Shown in pieces: positions 26,899 to 36,835 of a DNA stretch of 64,000 nucleotides. The notes under the pieces are model-generated. The model was given only the letters and a program-made list of their open reading frames with translations. It ran no database searches and had not been told where the DNA came from. The DNA comes from Chryseobacterium sp. G0162 (GTDB lineage: Bacteria > Bacteroidota > Bacteroidia > Flavobacteriales > Weeksellaceae). A program made the translations under genes and the position numbers. Within the stretch, counting starts at the first letter, position 1. Each line of letters begins with the position of its first letter. The DNA lies in assembly GCF_003815715.1 (NCBI RefSeq), contig NZ_CP033922.1, positions 1,439,001 through 1,503,000 of the forward strand. The letters run 5' to 3'.

Positions 26899-26928
26899 GT
26901 TTTATATACAGTGGGTTATTGATAATTC

Positions 26929-27304
26929 ACCTATTAATTTCACACAAAATTTTTCATGATAAGACCCCTATACTTTTAAGGAAACAAAAGGTATGACTTC
27001 GGCGCTTATTAAGCGATATGGCTATACATTCGCTTCATAAGAATCAACTTCGTTGATCCATCTTTTCTCCCTAAAATTCACGAAATATGGTAGTAAAACT
27101 TTGCGTTAAAAAAGTACTATCGGTCTGGATAAATGTTCAGATCACCCCATATTTCTTACCAGTTTAAAAAAATCTTCAGAAAATCAATTTTCCACTCAAA
27201 TAAGTATTTATACTCAACTATATAATTGGTTGTTTATACTCTACAGCATCTGTTTTGTTCTTTGTTACTTTGGTCTATACAATAACCACAAAAATCAATT
27301 TAAT
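26929..27304. other. Intergenic stretch without a recognised gene
   Basis: About 375 nt of AT-rich sequence between the tRNA terminator and the next ORF. I see no convincing repeat, RNA fold or gene. An in-frame TTG at 27230 could extend the next gene upstream but is not favoured over the ATG at 27305. Confidence 0.4.
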
Positions 27305-27718
27305 ATGACATCAACAAGTGTAAATGCCAATTCCTCCGGCCAGCTACAACTGGGAGGCGGGGCACAGTTCTGGGTGTATCTTTCACCTCAACACGATACT
27401 GCTAAAATGATTAGCAAATGGAGAGTAACATTTTCACAGGGAACTTGGAGTGATTCTATTTCAAGTGACAATCCAACGAAACAAATTCAGACTCCCAACC
27501 TGTCAGGAATTTTCGAGATTAAGGTGGAGTTATTAAGTGGTTCTACCGGTACATGGAGACAAATCCCCCCTCAGACAGGAAGCCACAATGAAATAGGTTG
27601 TAATTCCAACTGTGCATCTATGGTAGGAATTGTTGCAGACAGTATCAACCCACCTATCGGTGCTATTAATGCCCATTTCTGGACTACCTGGGATGCGATG
27701 TGCAGAACAGGTGCATAA
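27305..27718 (+). CDS. Hypothetical protein
   Basis: From the ATG this is a 137-residue protein rich in Ser, Thr, Gly and Trp, with a predicted beta-sandwich look (for example LGGGAQFWVYLSPQ and ISKWRVTFSQGTW). A Cys pair lies in GCNSNCASM and another Cys near the end. No signal peptide follows from this start. I do not recognise a family. It stands alone after the tRNA-Ser gene. Confidence 0.6.
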   Translation: MTSTSVNANSSGQLQLGGGAQFWVYLSPQHDTAKMISKWRVTFSQGTWSDSISSDNPTKQIQTPNLSGIFEIKVELLSGSTGTWRQIPPQTGSHNEIGCNSNCASMVGIVADSINPPIGAINAHFWTTWDAMCRTGA

Positions 27719-27838
27719 GAATAAAGCAAACTTGCAAAATCAATCATTATAATCAAGTACACTGCGGTATTTTTTAATATCGCAGTTTTTATTTTAAGCT
27801 TTTCCCTAAATTAGCAGCATCAATATAATTTAAGTAAA

Positions 27839-28573
27839 ATGTTTACAATACGGACAGCGTTGTCTTTGCTGTTATTTCTGAGTACTTTCCTTTTTCCACA
27901 ACTTGCAAAAGCCAGTGCTTACTGGATGGAAATTCATGGATCAGGAAAAATAAAAGAAGAGGTTAAAATACAGGTATGTTATGGTTTTATTGACGATCTC
28001 AGTGAACGGCACCGTACTACCGGCTCTGAATTTCAAAGAATCAAAGATTTTAATTTCTTTTTTTTGAATACTAAAGGAGAAAAGTTAAACATTAAGCTGC
28101 ATCCAAAGGAAGATCATTGGGAAGGAACCTTCATCCCGGATCACGAAGGAACCTACAGGATCTTTGGAATGAATGACCAACAACCTGTTTTGGTACGTTC
28201 TCAGGATCCGAAAGAAAATGTACGGCCTATTGACTTTATGTGTGGGGCTTATCATGTAGGGACTCCATCAGAAAATACCACTCCTCTTCAGTTTATGGAC
28301 ATCAGCCTTCAAGAAAAAAACAGTATTTATACTATTTTCCCTTACCGTAATATGAAACCTTCTGAAAAAGGCACAATGCTTCGGATTTTTAATCCTGAAA
28401 ACTGGGAAAAGAATATTCCGGTAGACAAGGAGCATAAAGCCATTTTTAAACCAACGATGCCGGGACTTTATGTCATCAGACAGGATTGGCAGGATACTAC
28501 TCCAGGAATATTTCTGGGAACTTCTTATGCGAAGATAAGATACCGTAATAATTATTGTCTTTGGATTAATTAA
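27839..28573 (+). CDS. Secreted DUF4198-like periplasmic protein
   Basis: This 244-residue protein has a signal peptide ending near AKASA. The mature part begins YWMEIHGSG and contains VCYGFIDDLSERH, a GEKLNIKLHP segment and GLYVIRQDW near the end. This beta-rich architecture recalls DUF4198 proteins, which are often linked to metal uptake. It converges on a TonB-dependent receptor across a shared terminator, so a functional link is possible. The family assignment is tentative. Confidence 0.65.
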   Translation: MFTIRTALSLLLFLSTFLFPQLAKASAYWMEIHGSGKIKEEVKIQVCYGFIDDLSERHRTTGSEFQRIKDFNFFFLNTKGEKLNIKLHPKEDHWEGTFIPDHEGTYRIFGMNDQQPVLVRSQDPKENVRPIDFMCGAYHVGTPSENTTPLQFMDISLQEKNSIYTIFPYRNMKPSEKGTMLRIFNPENWEKNIPVDKEHKAIFKPTMPGLYVIRQDWQDTTPGIFLGTSYAKIRYRNNYCLWIN

Positions 28574-28651
28574 GAAGATGGAAGCTATATCAGATACAAA
28601 ATGTAGTAATGAATAGAATCAAGATAAAAAGTTGAGAAAATCAATATAAAT

Positions 28652-28686
28652 AAAAGTCCCGGATCTATGAATCCGGGACTTTTTTA
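28652..28686. terminator. Bidirectional terminator
   Basis: AAAAGTCCCGGAT and its complement flank a 6-nt loop with an A-run and a T-run, between the convergent DUF4198-like and TonB receptor genes. Confidence 0.9.
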
Positions 28687-28709
28687 TCATCAATTATTAA
28701 AAACTTATT

Positions 28710-31181
28710 TTAGAATTTCAGTGAAACGCTTCCTAAGAAACGAGCTGGTGCCTGCGGCGTTAAACGCACCGACCAAGCTTTTTCATTAGTGATATTATCA
28801 AATTTCAATCCTACTCTATATTTTGGCTGATCATAGAAAATTCCAAGGTCTAGCATTGTATAAGACGGAATAATGACTTTAGCTGTTTGTGTATTGGTTT
28901 GATAGGAAGATGATCCCATATTTCCTCCTCCTCCTATTCCAAGGCCTTTTAATTTACCTTGCGGAATTCTGTAACTTATCCAGAAATTGAACATGTTTGC
29001 CGGACCTGATAATGCTGGTCTTAGCCCATTAACAGAAGGATTGGCATTTGTAAATTTACTATCATTATAAGCATATCCTGCTACGATATTCAGTCCATCA
29101 AAAGGATTGGCTGTTAATTCTGCTTCAAACCCTTTACTCAATTGAGTTCCATCCTGTATAGAATAGTTGATGTCATCCGGATTGGTTCTCAAAATATTAT
29201 CAACACGGATATTGTAATAACTCAATGTTCCCACAAGTCTGTGATTGAAAAGATCTCCTTTTACCCCAAATTCCAACTGGTTGGCATATTCAGGCTTAAA
29301 TGAATTTCCGTTAATATCTACCCCACTTACATTATTGAAACCGTTCATATAGTTTCCAAACAGGGAAACTTTATTTTTCAGTATTTCATATACAAGTCCC
29401 AGCTTAGGAGAAAGTGCTGTCTGCGCATAAGGCCCTGCTTGGGTTCCACTGTTACTTAAACCTCCTTTTATCTGACCTGTAGTAATGTCGTAAACACCCT
29501 TAAACTGGAATCTGTCTACCCTCAAACTGGTCATTACCATCAACTGATCTGTTACATTGAAGACATTTGATACGTAGGCCGCATAGGTATTGTCACTGTT
29601 ATTTTCTTTTCTAACAACAGAAGTTGCAGTAAGGGCATCGATTGTATTACGGTTGACTCTAAAATCTGCCGATGGATGAACAAAGTTAAATACCTTTGTA
29701 TTCGTATGATAACGGTCAAAATGATTAGAATTATTATAGTAATCCAATCCTACAACCATTCTGTTTCTGAAACGTCCAATATGGAAATCTCCGATAAAGT
29801 TCTGCTGAATATTCGTTGCAATAAATGAAGTAGTTCCTACCATTACCTGAGCACTTGCGGTAGAATCTGTTTTCCCGTTAATGGCAGAAATATATCCATT
29901 GATTGTAGACCTTGCACGGGATATAATCGTCTGGGAGGTCCAGTTTTCTGATACTTTATAATTAAGTTGAGCAAAGATATTCATCATCTGCGTTTCATAA
30001 GCAAGATCATCACCCAGGAAATTTTTATAGTAAGGGAACTTCATATCTGCAATAGACTGAGTTTTGTTGCTTCCTGTATAAGGATTAAAGCGCACTACTG
30101 AGGTTCCTTTTGCCTGATTAAACTCTACATCCAAAAGAAGCGACATACGATCGTTGATCTGATAAGAAAAACTTGGGGCAATTGCCAACGAGTTCGTAAA
30201 CCCTAAGTCCTGAAAGCTTTTTTCAAATGTTCCGGCAGCATTAAGACGGAAAAGTGCTGTTCTGTCTTTATTTACAGGAGTATTTACATCTACTGTCAAT
30301 CGGTTATAATCCCAGCTTCCGCCAACATATCCCACTTCACCTCCAAACTTATTGTAAGGCTTTTTTGTTACACGGTTATACACACCACCATAGCTGCTAG
30401 CCACACTCTTTCCGAATAAAGTAGCAGAAGGTCCTTTTATCGCTTCAATACGCTCTAAGTTGACAGGATCTATCACTGAAAAAGCTGCTCCGGCCACTCC
30501 ATTTCTTGCATTAGGCTCCGTTTCAAATCCTCTTGAACGGAATGTCACTCTTCCCTGATTCGCAATCATGGGAACTCCGGCTCCCGGTACATTTTTAGAA
30601 ATACTTCCAAGGTCTACAGCAACCTGTTCCTGAAAAAGTTCCTTAGTGACCGTATTATACACCTGAGGATTTTCCAGGTTCTTTAAAGGCAGTCTTGCAA
30701 CAAACCCACTTTCTTTCTTAGAAAATCTGTTGACATTTTTCATGATAACCACTTCCTGTATGGCCTGAATATTTTCTTTGGTAAGTTGATAATCCAGTAT
30801 GGTACTTTCTCCTGCTTTTACTTCAACAGGAATACGTATTTCTTTAGATCCTAAGATTTGTAGTTTTAGGGTATAGGAGCCTGCGTTTATATTGGTAAAA
30901 CGATAGTATCCCTCATCATCTGTCAGTGTCTGGCGATCCGCTTCCAATAATGAGACGGAGATTGCTCTTAAAGGCTGTCCGTCCACCATATTAACCTTAC
31001 CGGTTATTCCGCCTTGCAGATCCTGCGCATAGAGTTGAGTTAAACTTATTAGGAAAAAGAAGAAAATCAGAAATGGCTTAGACCATTGTACTATCTTATT
31101 TGTTAAAACATCATCCTCTTCTGCTTCATGGGCATGGGTTATTGACTTCATCAGAAGTTTACATTCACTTGATCGTATCAT
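28710..31181 (-). CDS. TonB-dependent siderophore receptor
   Basis: This 823-residue outer-membrane protein has a signal sequence (PFLIFFFFLISLTQLYAQ), then a carboxypeptidase-regulatory-like beta domain at about 55-135 (GGITGKVNMVDGQPL). The plug follows, with VTFRSRGFETEPNARNG and IEAIKGPSATLFGKS at about 215-265, and then a 22-strand barrel ending in Phe (FLGSVSLKF). The plug resembles FhuA/FoxA-type siderophore receptors. It imports a ferric chelate with TonB energy. The gene is divergent from an XRE-type regulator. Ligand identity is unknown; an alternative start ten codons later is possible. Confidence 0.92.
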   Translation of the reverse strand: MIRSSECKLLMKSITHAHEAEEDDVLTNKIVQWSKPFLIFFFFLISLTQLYAQDLQGGITGKVNMVDGQPLRAISVSLLEADRQTLTDDEGYYRFTNINAGSYTLKLQILGSKEIRIPVEVKAGESTILDYQLTKENIQAIQEVVIMKNVNRFSKKESGFVARLPLKNLENPQVYNTVTKELFQEQVAVDLGSISKNVPGAGVPMIANQGRVTFRSRGFETEPNARNGVAGAAFSVIDPVNLERIEAIKGPSATLFGKSVASSYGGVYNRVTKKPYNKFGGEVGYVGGSWDYNRLTVDVNTPVNKDRTALFRLNAAGTFEKSFQDLGFTNSLAIAPSFSYQINDRMSLLLDVEFNQAKGTSVVRFNPYTGSNKTQSIADMKFPYYKNFLGDDLAYETQMMNIFAQLNYKVSENWTSQTIISRARSTINGYISAINGKTDSTASAQVMVGTTSFIATNIQQNFIGDFHIGRFRNRMVVGLDYYNNSNHFDRYHTNTKVFNFVHPSADFRVNRNTIDALTATSVVRKENNSDNTYAAYVSNVFNVTDQLMVMTSLRVDRFQFKGVYDITTGQIKGGLSNSGTQAGPYAQTALSPKLGLVYEILKNKVSLFGNYMNGFNNVSGVDINGNSFKPEYANQLEFGVKGDLFNHRLVGTLSYYNIRVDNILRTNPDDINYSIQDGTQLSKGFEAELTANPFDGLNIVAGYAYNDSKFTNANPSVNGLRPALSGPANMFNFWISYRIPQGKLKGLGIGGGGNMGSSSYQTNTQTAKVIIPSYTMLDLGIFYDQPKYRVGLKFDNITNEKAWSVRLTPQAPARFLGSVSLKF

Positions 31182-31537
31182 TTTTCAGCCTTATTTAAAA
31201 TAATTATAAATAAAAATGCAAAATAAAGGATAAACAATTTTTCTCGCAATATTAATTTGAATTATTCTAAATAAAAGATAAAAATCATCATTCTTCTTTT
31301 AAAAATATCTTAATAAAATAGATATTTATGAATATCACATTTCTATTTATAAATTTCATTATCCCTTTCTAAAAGCAGGTTTACGAGATGTTTTAAAATA
31401 AAAAATGGACTTACTCACATTTTATCAATATTTTATTAACAAGTTATCCACAATTGAAGAATTTAAATTATAAGTTTATTGACATCAAAATTTTTTTCCT
31501 TTTTTTAAATTAGCAGGACAGTTATAGTTGACAAATC
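31182..31537. other. Divergent intergenic region, TonB receptor / XRE regulator
   Basis: This 356-nt AT-rich region must hold both promoters. On the plus strand TTG at 31479-31481 and TAAATTAG at 31506-31513 could form a weak promoter for the XRE gene, though the spacing is long. No clear Fur-like inverted repeat or riboswitch core was found. Confidence 0.4.
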
Positions 31538-32074
31538 ATGGAAAACCAGGTTAAAGTTTTACGAGAGCGCATGAATATGACTCAAAATGAACTTGCTGAG
31601 AGTTCGGGACTTTCTCTTCGGACAGTTCAGAGAATTGAAGCCGGAAATATTCTAAAAGGATTTACCTTAAAAGCACTTGCCCAGGCTTTAAATGTTCAAC
31701 CGGAAGATCTTATTGTAAAAGAACCAGCTGATGTCCAAAGAGCTAAAAAGATCAATTTTTCAGCTTTGGCTGGTCTTATTATACCGTACGGAGGTATTAT
31801 TATTCCAGCTGTTTTAACCTATCAGACGAAGGATTTAAAAAACAGGGAACTTGGAAAAAACATCCTTTGTATCCAGATTATTATATCGGTAATTTTTTCG
31901 GTTTTAATGATTATCAGTCCGTTTATTCAAAAGTTATTTTCGTTTAAATTTCCACTTTTTATCATTCCTTTAATCCTATTTTTAGGGCTGAAATTATTTA
32001 TTATCATTAAGAATGGAATCAGCCTGAACAAAACCCAGGAGCTAAGTATAAAATTGAAAACCAGCTTCTTGTAA
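31538..32074 (+). CDS. XRE family regulator with C-terminal membrane domain
   Basis: In this 178-residue protein the N-terminal HTH spans about residues 6-60 (MNMTQNELAESSGLSLRTVQ with recognition helix, then IEAGNILKGFTLKALAQAL). After a linker come about three hydrophobic segments (FSALAGLIIPYGGIIIPAV and others) resembling DUF4870-type membrane modules. It is therefore probably a membrane-anchored DNA-binding protein. It is divergent from the TonB receptor, which could be a target, but no operator is identified. Confidence 0.85.
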   Translation: MENQVKVLRERMNMTQNELAESSGLSLRTVQRIEAGNILKGFTLKALAQALNVQPEDLIVKEPADVQRAKKINFSALAGLIIPYGGIIIPAVLTYQTKDLKNRELGKNILCIQIIISVIFSVLMIISPFIQKLFSFKFPLFIIPLILFLGLKLFIIIKNGISLNKTQELSIKLKTSFL

Positions 32075-32161
32075 ACAAAGACATAGAAATGTCGTAAAAT
32101 TGTCGCATTGTTTTCATGTAAAAATAATAAGGGATTTCCGAATCTTGCATAAAAAATCAGC

Positions 32162-33076
32162 ATGAAAATACTAAAGAGAATTGCGCTATATATTTTAATT
32201 ATCATTGCCATTACAGGATTAGGCGGGTACCTCTATTTTAACCAAAAATTTACTCCAGAAAAGAATTACTTAAGAGTAGACAACGAAAGTGGACCAATTC
32301 CTATCAAATGGATCGGAGAAGATAAAAACGCATTGCTTGTTCCCATACATTTCCCCAAAGACACTATTACTTATTATCTCCAATTTGATACGGGAGCTGT
32401 TTATACAGAATTTTATAATAAAGCGATACCATTACTGAAAGGGATTACCCCCAAAGATGAGCAGGCTATCACCTCATTTTATATTGGCAAAACAAAAATT
32501 ATGTCACACAAAATCAAAATATCCAATACAGGAAAAAATTTGGAAAAAAATAATCCTGTAAAAATCATTGGAACTCTTGGCGCTGATATTCTTGAAGATC
32601 GAAAAACTTTGATTAATTTCAAGGATAATAATGTTGTTTTCAATCTCTCTAAGGAACCAGATGAGTTTCAAAATACTCTTATTGATTTTAAATTTACAAA
32701 GAGGAAAATTGTTATTCACGGAAATTTAAAAGGAAAAGATGAAAAGTTTCTGTATGATTCAGGAACCAGTGCTTATGAATTGCTGACGAATAAAGAAAAC
32801 TGGGAAAGTTTAAGATTACCACAATCAAAAGTTATAATAGAAAAAGCCCAGTCAAGGCCAAATATTTTAACAACATATACTACAAGAACACATAGCACTA
32901 TCCGGTTTAACAATAAAGATCTTCCATTGAGAGAAGTAACTTACGTGGAGGGATTTTCCCAAAGTCAATATATGTTGATGAAGTTTTCAGGAATGTCAGG
33001 AATGTTGGGTAATAAGATCTTTTTAAACCATAAAATTTACATTGATTGTTCAAAGGAAAAATTCGGAATTGAATAA
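32162..33076 (+). CDS. Putative retropepsin-like aspartic protease family protein
   Basis: This 304-residue protein begins with a signal-anchor helix (YILIIIAITGLGGYLYF). It has two aspartic-protease-like motifs: FDTGAVYTEF at about 78-87 and YDSGTSAYEL at about 198-207. A GTLGADIL segment and a following NFKDNNVVF strand resemble the bilobal retropepsin-like proteins of Bacteroidota. If active it would be a periplasm-facing endopeptidase. The second motif is DSG rather than DTG, which active enzymes tolerate. It follows the XRE gene by about 85 nt and may be co-transcribed with it. Confidence 0.65.
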   Translation: MKILKRIALYILIIIAITGLGGYLYFNQKFTPEKNYLRVDNESGPIPIKWIGEDKNALLVPIHFPKDTITYYLQFDTGAVYTEFYNKAIPLLKGITPKDEQAITSFYIGKTKIMSHKIKISNTGKNLEKNNPVKIIGTLGADILEDRKTLINFKDNNVVFNLSKEPDEFQNTLIDFKFTKRKIVIHGNLKGKDEKFLYDSGTSAYELLTNKENWESLRLPQSKVIIEKAQSRPNILTTYTTRTHSTIRFNNKDLPLREVTYVEGFSQSQYMLMKFSGMSGMLGNKIFLNHKIYIDCSKEKFGIE

Positions 33077-33307
33077 AATTTTAATCCTGCAAATATTTAT
33101 CAAGCATGCTTATTGTTCCTAAATCTTTCCTAAATCAGGTAGTTATTTTGTCATGTTTTTAAACAGTATTTAAGATGTTTGAATAAACATTTTATTCATA
33201 AAGTCTCATAAATTTGTTTTGACCACATATTTTCTCTGCGTATCACTGATATTTTTATCTAACCTTATGATTTCGCAGGTATTAATAGTAATCGTAAAGC
33301 AGTTATC

Positions 33308-34138
33308 ATGATGTTCGGTATAAGAAAAATTTTTATTATTTTAGGTATAACAGGTTGTTTAGGAAGCCTAGTAAAGGCACAGATCAGTCCGCCTGGATTA
33401 GGCGATGCCAAGACCGCCTTTTGGTCAGCTTTTGGTATGAAGCGTAATATCGATTCTTTAGGAAAGAAACAAACGATGAGCTATGTTGCGATAGGACGTA
33501 AAAGTACTTTGGATAACAATAATTTGTTTGCAAAACAGGCTATTTTTGTATTAAATCACGAGTTTTATCACTCTTTTGCACCTCATCAGCAATACAGTTA
33601 TGCTTTAAGCTACCGCCGACAGCCTGAATATGAAAAAGAAGCTCCTTATGATAAAGAAGGTATAGAACAGGAATTCAGAATTTATGGGCGCTATGCCTAT
33701 ACTTTTGATCTTGGGAAAAAACTAAAGCTTAAAAATACGGTTCGACAGGAATTCAGAAAGTTCTTTGATGCTGATTTTCATAAAGTGGATGAAGATTTTC
33801 AATTAAGAACCCGGATCAAAAGCCAGTTAACCTATAACCTATCTCCTAAGAATAATCAGAAACTGGCATTAAGTGCTGAAGCATTGTTTTCCATTAGTCA
33901 TCTCAATGAGCATGACCAACACTGGAACTCTTTTGGATACCGTGAATTGCGGCTGGCTGCTTATTATATGTTCAATATTCCCAATTCTCCTTTTACAGTG
34001 GATATCGGTTATATGGATGATCTGATCAGGGGCAGCAAAAGTATTCAGCACGGGGGAGTTCATTATATTGCGGCAGACCTCATATGGAACATTCCTTATA
34101 AAAAGAAAGAGACAACGGATCAGGATCACCTTGATTAA
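33308..34138 (+). CDS. DUF2490 outer-membrane beta-barrel protein
   Basis: This 276-residue protein has a signal peptide ending near VKAQI. The mature part shows alternating aromatic/polar strands typical of small outer-membrane barrels: FWSAFGMKRNI, YSYALSYRRQPEY and FRIYGRYAYTFDL, then the RQEFRKFF and QLRTRIKSQLTY strands. DUF2490 proteins are abundant in Bacteroidota and have no assigned function. The very next codon is also ATG, so the start is uncertain by one residue. A terminator follows 12 nt after the stop. Confidence 0.85.
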   Translation: MMFGIRKIFIILGITGCLGSLVKAQISPPGLGDAKTAFWSAFGMKRNIDSLGKKQTMSYVAIGRKSTLDNNNLFAKQAIFVLNHEFYHSFAPHQQYSYALSYRRQPEYEKEAPYDKEGIEQEFRIYGRYAYTFDLGKKLKLKNTVRQEFRKFFDADFHKVDEDFQLRTRIKSQLTYNLSPKNNQKLALSAEALFSISHLNEHDQHWNSFGYRELRLAAYYMFNIPNSPFTVDIGYMDDLIRGSKSIQHGGVHYIAADLIWNIPYKKKETTDQDHLD

Positions 34139-34149
34139 GTTTATATATA

Positions 34150-34180
34150 AAAAATCCCAGTCAGTAATGGCTGGGATTTT
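34150..34180 (+). terminator. Rho-independent terminator
   Basis: AAAATCCCAG and CTGGGATTTT enclose a 10-nt loop after the DUF2490 gene. Confidence 0.8.
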
Positions 34181-34237
34181 CGTTGGAAAATATAGATTCT
34201 CCGCAATATAACTAAGTATGAATGTTGGTGTAAAATT

Positions 34238-34933
34238 TTAATTGCATAGGGTCAGAAACTGGCGGCTCATCTGCACCTTGAATTTGGCTTCGGCTCTTGA
34301 CTGGGCATAAATGGTATGTTCAAAAGCCTGAATTGTTTTTAATTTCTGATCAATAAACTCTGCAATTTGTACAATGGAAAATATAAAATCCCTATATAGT
34401 GCCATGTCTACCGTCTGCCCATAATAAGGAAGATAAGCCTTAAGAAAAGGAATGGTCATCTGATGCCTGTTATAGCTGATACAATATCCTGCTCCTTCGC
34501 GGGAAGTCACAATATCATAATCATTGATGTAATCCAGGATATTTTTACTGCCACTCAGGGCTTCTTTATTTTTTGAGCAATAGCGATTGATCTTGTCCAA
34601 AATATGCTGAGCGTATTCCATCATGGAAATGTTTTTCCATTCAAAAACGTGATTCATTCCTTTTTTGGGTGAGGTACCATTTTCACAACCTGTACAGAAA
34701 GAAATCCCGATTTTCTCATGATAAGGGAAGAAACAGTCTTTGATTTCAATGGTTGCATCTGCCTGCAGGCTATCATCAGCAAAATTGTAGTATACATAAG
34801 GACTATACATACTTGCCAACGTTTTCAGGTAATCTGCTTCACTAGCATTATAATATTCTTCAAACCATTTTTCAAGATGATCGTAATAATGGTTTTCAAA
34901 GTCGTTAAAGTTTAAGTAAAGTGGCAATTCCAT
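34238..34933 (-). CDS. Hypothetical cytoplasmic protein
   Basis: From the ATG at 34933 this is a 231-residue protein; an in-frame TTG further upstream is rejected. It is rich in Tyr and acidic residues, for example NDFENHYYDHLEKWFEEYY, has four scattered Cys including FCTGCENG, and lacks a signal peptide or transmembrane helix. No family is recognised. It is flanked by convergent and same-strand unrelated genes and is likely monocistronic. Confidence 0.7.
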   Translation of the reverse strand: MELPLYLNFNDFENHYYDHLEKWFEEYYNASEADYLKTLASMYSPYVYYNFADDSLQADATIEIKDCFFPYHEKIGISFCTGCENGTSPKKGMNHVFEWKNISMMEYAQHILDKINRYCSKNKEALSGSKNILDYINDYDIVTSREGAGYCISYNRHQMTIPFLKAYLPYYGQTVDMALYRDFIFSIVQIAEFIDQKLKTIQAFEHTIYAQSRAEAKFKVQMSRQFLTLCN

Positions 34934-35151
34934 AGCTCTGTAATTTTGATATGACAAAGCTATTACCGTAATGCGACAAAACTTGACGCATAATATTTTT
35001 TTTGAAAAAGAAGAAAATAGAGACAGGCTAAAAGATTGTAATCAACAATCAGCATAAATGTTAATACTGTGTGCTCAAGTCGCTTCGGCTTGTCAATATT
35101 TTGTTAGTAACAGAGTTTACGATTACTTTTTTATTCTCCACGAACTCCGCA

Positions 35152-36684
35152 TTACTTATCATAATTTTTCATCATAAATTCAAAATAATGGATCATCTTC
35201 AGATAGTTTTCTATGCTTAGATATTCATTGGTACTGTGGATGCTTTGCTGTTCCGCACTGTTGATTCTGATTGGCATGAATCTGTAGACGTTTTTGCTTA
35301 CAATTTCATATTTACCGGCGTCTGTTCCGGCCATGGTGAGATAAGGGGAAACAATGGCTTCAGGATAAATTTCTTTTACTCCTGCTTCGATCAGTTTGAA
35401 TGCTTTAGTATTCGATGAAGATATTGCTGATGCTTCTCTTGTATTATCAATTTCCTCTACTTCAACATCAAAACCTTTGGTTGCTTTTGCAATATGATCT
35501 CTAACATCTTTTACAGTATTTCCGGGAAGAAGCCTGAAATTGACCACAAATTCGACTTCGGGAGAAAGTACATTGGTTCCGTCACTTCCTTTCATCATTG
35601 TTAAAGCTGTTGTGGTTCGTACCAATGCATTGGTGGTATTACTTTTGGTAAGCTGCGAGATCAGTACCGGTTTTAAAAGCCATTGGTTAGCCAGTGCCAT
35701 TCTTGTCGTAAAAGGCATAGCACCGCCAATATTATCAAAAAATTCTTTAATTAATGGAGTTATCTCCGGTTTCATCTGATCGTCTTCCAGTCTTTGCATA
35801 ATGACTGCTGCTTTTCCGATAGCACTTTCCATAGGAGGCATTGAGGAATGCCCACCCAATCCTTTTACTTTTATTTTGGCAGAAAGGAATCCTTTTTCAG
35901 CACAACCTACTACAGCAACATCAGCCTCTACCCCTGCTACATTTCCTTTTCGCATAATCAGTCCGCCTTCATCATATACTGCATCGAACTTCAACCCTTT
36001 TTTCTTAAAATAATCTGCAATCTGCATAGCTCCGTTCTTTCCTCCCACTTCTTCATCAAAACCAAAGGCTAAATAAATATCTCTCTGAGGAATTTGTTTG
36101 CTTTTAATAAGGTTATTCATAGACTCCATTAAAGAGAAAAGCATTCCTTTCATATCTATTGCTCCTCTTCCATAAATTCTCCCATTAGCAACAGCTCCTG
36201 AAAAAGGGGAAAAATCCCAGTCTTCCGCAACTTTGGCCACAGGTTCTGATGGTTTATCATCAGGTCTGAAGATATTTTCAGCGGTATTTTTAATATCAGC
36301 ATCCCCCGGAGGAACTACATCCATATGAGATAGAAACAATATAGGTTCTAATGCTGAATTACTTCCTTTAAGCCTGAAAACCAATCCGTATTTATTAATC
36401 TCTACGTTTTCAGTATTTTGATAGACTAATGGATAAGTAGCTTTTAAATATTCCTTAAACCGGTCAAAAGGTTCATAATTAAATTCGCCTAAACTTCCGG
36501 TAGAAACGGTAGGAATTTTTATCCCTCCGGAAAATCGTGACACTGCGGAGTCATTTTTTACAGGCTTCCATCCTTCCCCTGCTCCTGACGGATTTTTCTT
36601 AAAAGGATAGGTGTAAGTTTTAATTAATACGACAGCAGCAAGAATAACGAGAATTCCCAGAATGGCTAAAAGAACTTTTTTCAT
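35152..36684 (-). CDS. M20 family metallopeptidase (PM20D1-like)
   Basis: This 510-residue zinc peptidase has an N-terminal membrane anchor (VLLAILGILVILAAVVLI). Zinc and catalytic residues of the M20 family are visible: H120 and D122 in FLSHMDVVPPGD, D177 in GRGAIDMKGM, the E211-E212 pair in FGFDEEVGGKNG, and a later YDEGG. It resembles PM20D1/carboxypeptidase S-type enzymes that hydrolyse N-acyl amino acids or dipeptides. It is probably anchored in the inner membrane facing the periplasm. The gene appears monocistronic. Confidence 0.92.
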   Translation of the reverse strand: MKKVLLAILGILVILAAVVLIKTYTYPFKKNPSGAGEGWKPVKNDSAVSRFSGGIKIPTVSTGSLGEFNYEPFDRFKEYLKATYPLVYQNTENVEINKYGLVFRLKGSNSALEPILFLSHMDVVPPGDADIKNTAENIFRPDDKPSEPVAKVAEDWDFSPFSGAVANGRIYGRGAIDMKGMLFSLMESMNNLIKSKQIPQRDIYLAFGFDEEVGGKNGAMQIADYFKKKGLKFDAVYDEGGLIMRKGNVAGVEADVAVVGCAEKGFLSAKIKVKGLGGHSSMPPMESAIGKAAVIMQRLEDDQMKPEITPLIKEFFDNIGGAMPFTTRMALANQWLLKPVLISQLTKSNTTNALVRTTTALTMMKGSDGTNVLSPEVEFVVNFRLLPGNTVKDVRDHIAKATKGFDVEVEEIDNTREASAISSSNTKAFKLIEAGVKEIYPEAIVSPYLTMAGTDAGKYEIVSKNVYRFMPIRINSAEQQSIHSTNEYLSIENYLKMIHYFEFMMKNYDK

Positions 36685-36778
36685 AGTGAATAGTTTCTGA
36701 ATGGTTTGGTTCTTTAAATATAGGAAAGTATTTGCTCATTAACAATTTTAAAGCCAAGGGTTTCAATTGTTAACCTAT

Positions 36779-36809
36779 AAAAAAAGGCTGCTTCCTAAGA
36801 AACAACCTT
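36779..36809 (-). terminator. Terminator after the alpha/beta hydrolase gene
   Basis: On the minus strand AAGGTTGTTTC pairs with GAAGCAGCCTT through wobble pairs, and a T-run follows. Confidence 0.7.
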
Positions 36810-36835
36810 AAGTTTTTAAAACAAAAAATATCTTT

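Noticed and set aside
26774-27304. tRNA-Ser as an attachment site for a genomic island
   Set aside because: No repeat of the tRNA 3' end and no integrase was found in the window.
31182-31537. Riboswitch or Fur-type operator upstream of the TonB receptor
   Set aside because: No recognisable conserved core (for example cobalamin or TPP) and no clear 19-bp Fur-like palindrome was found by eye.
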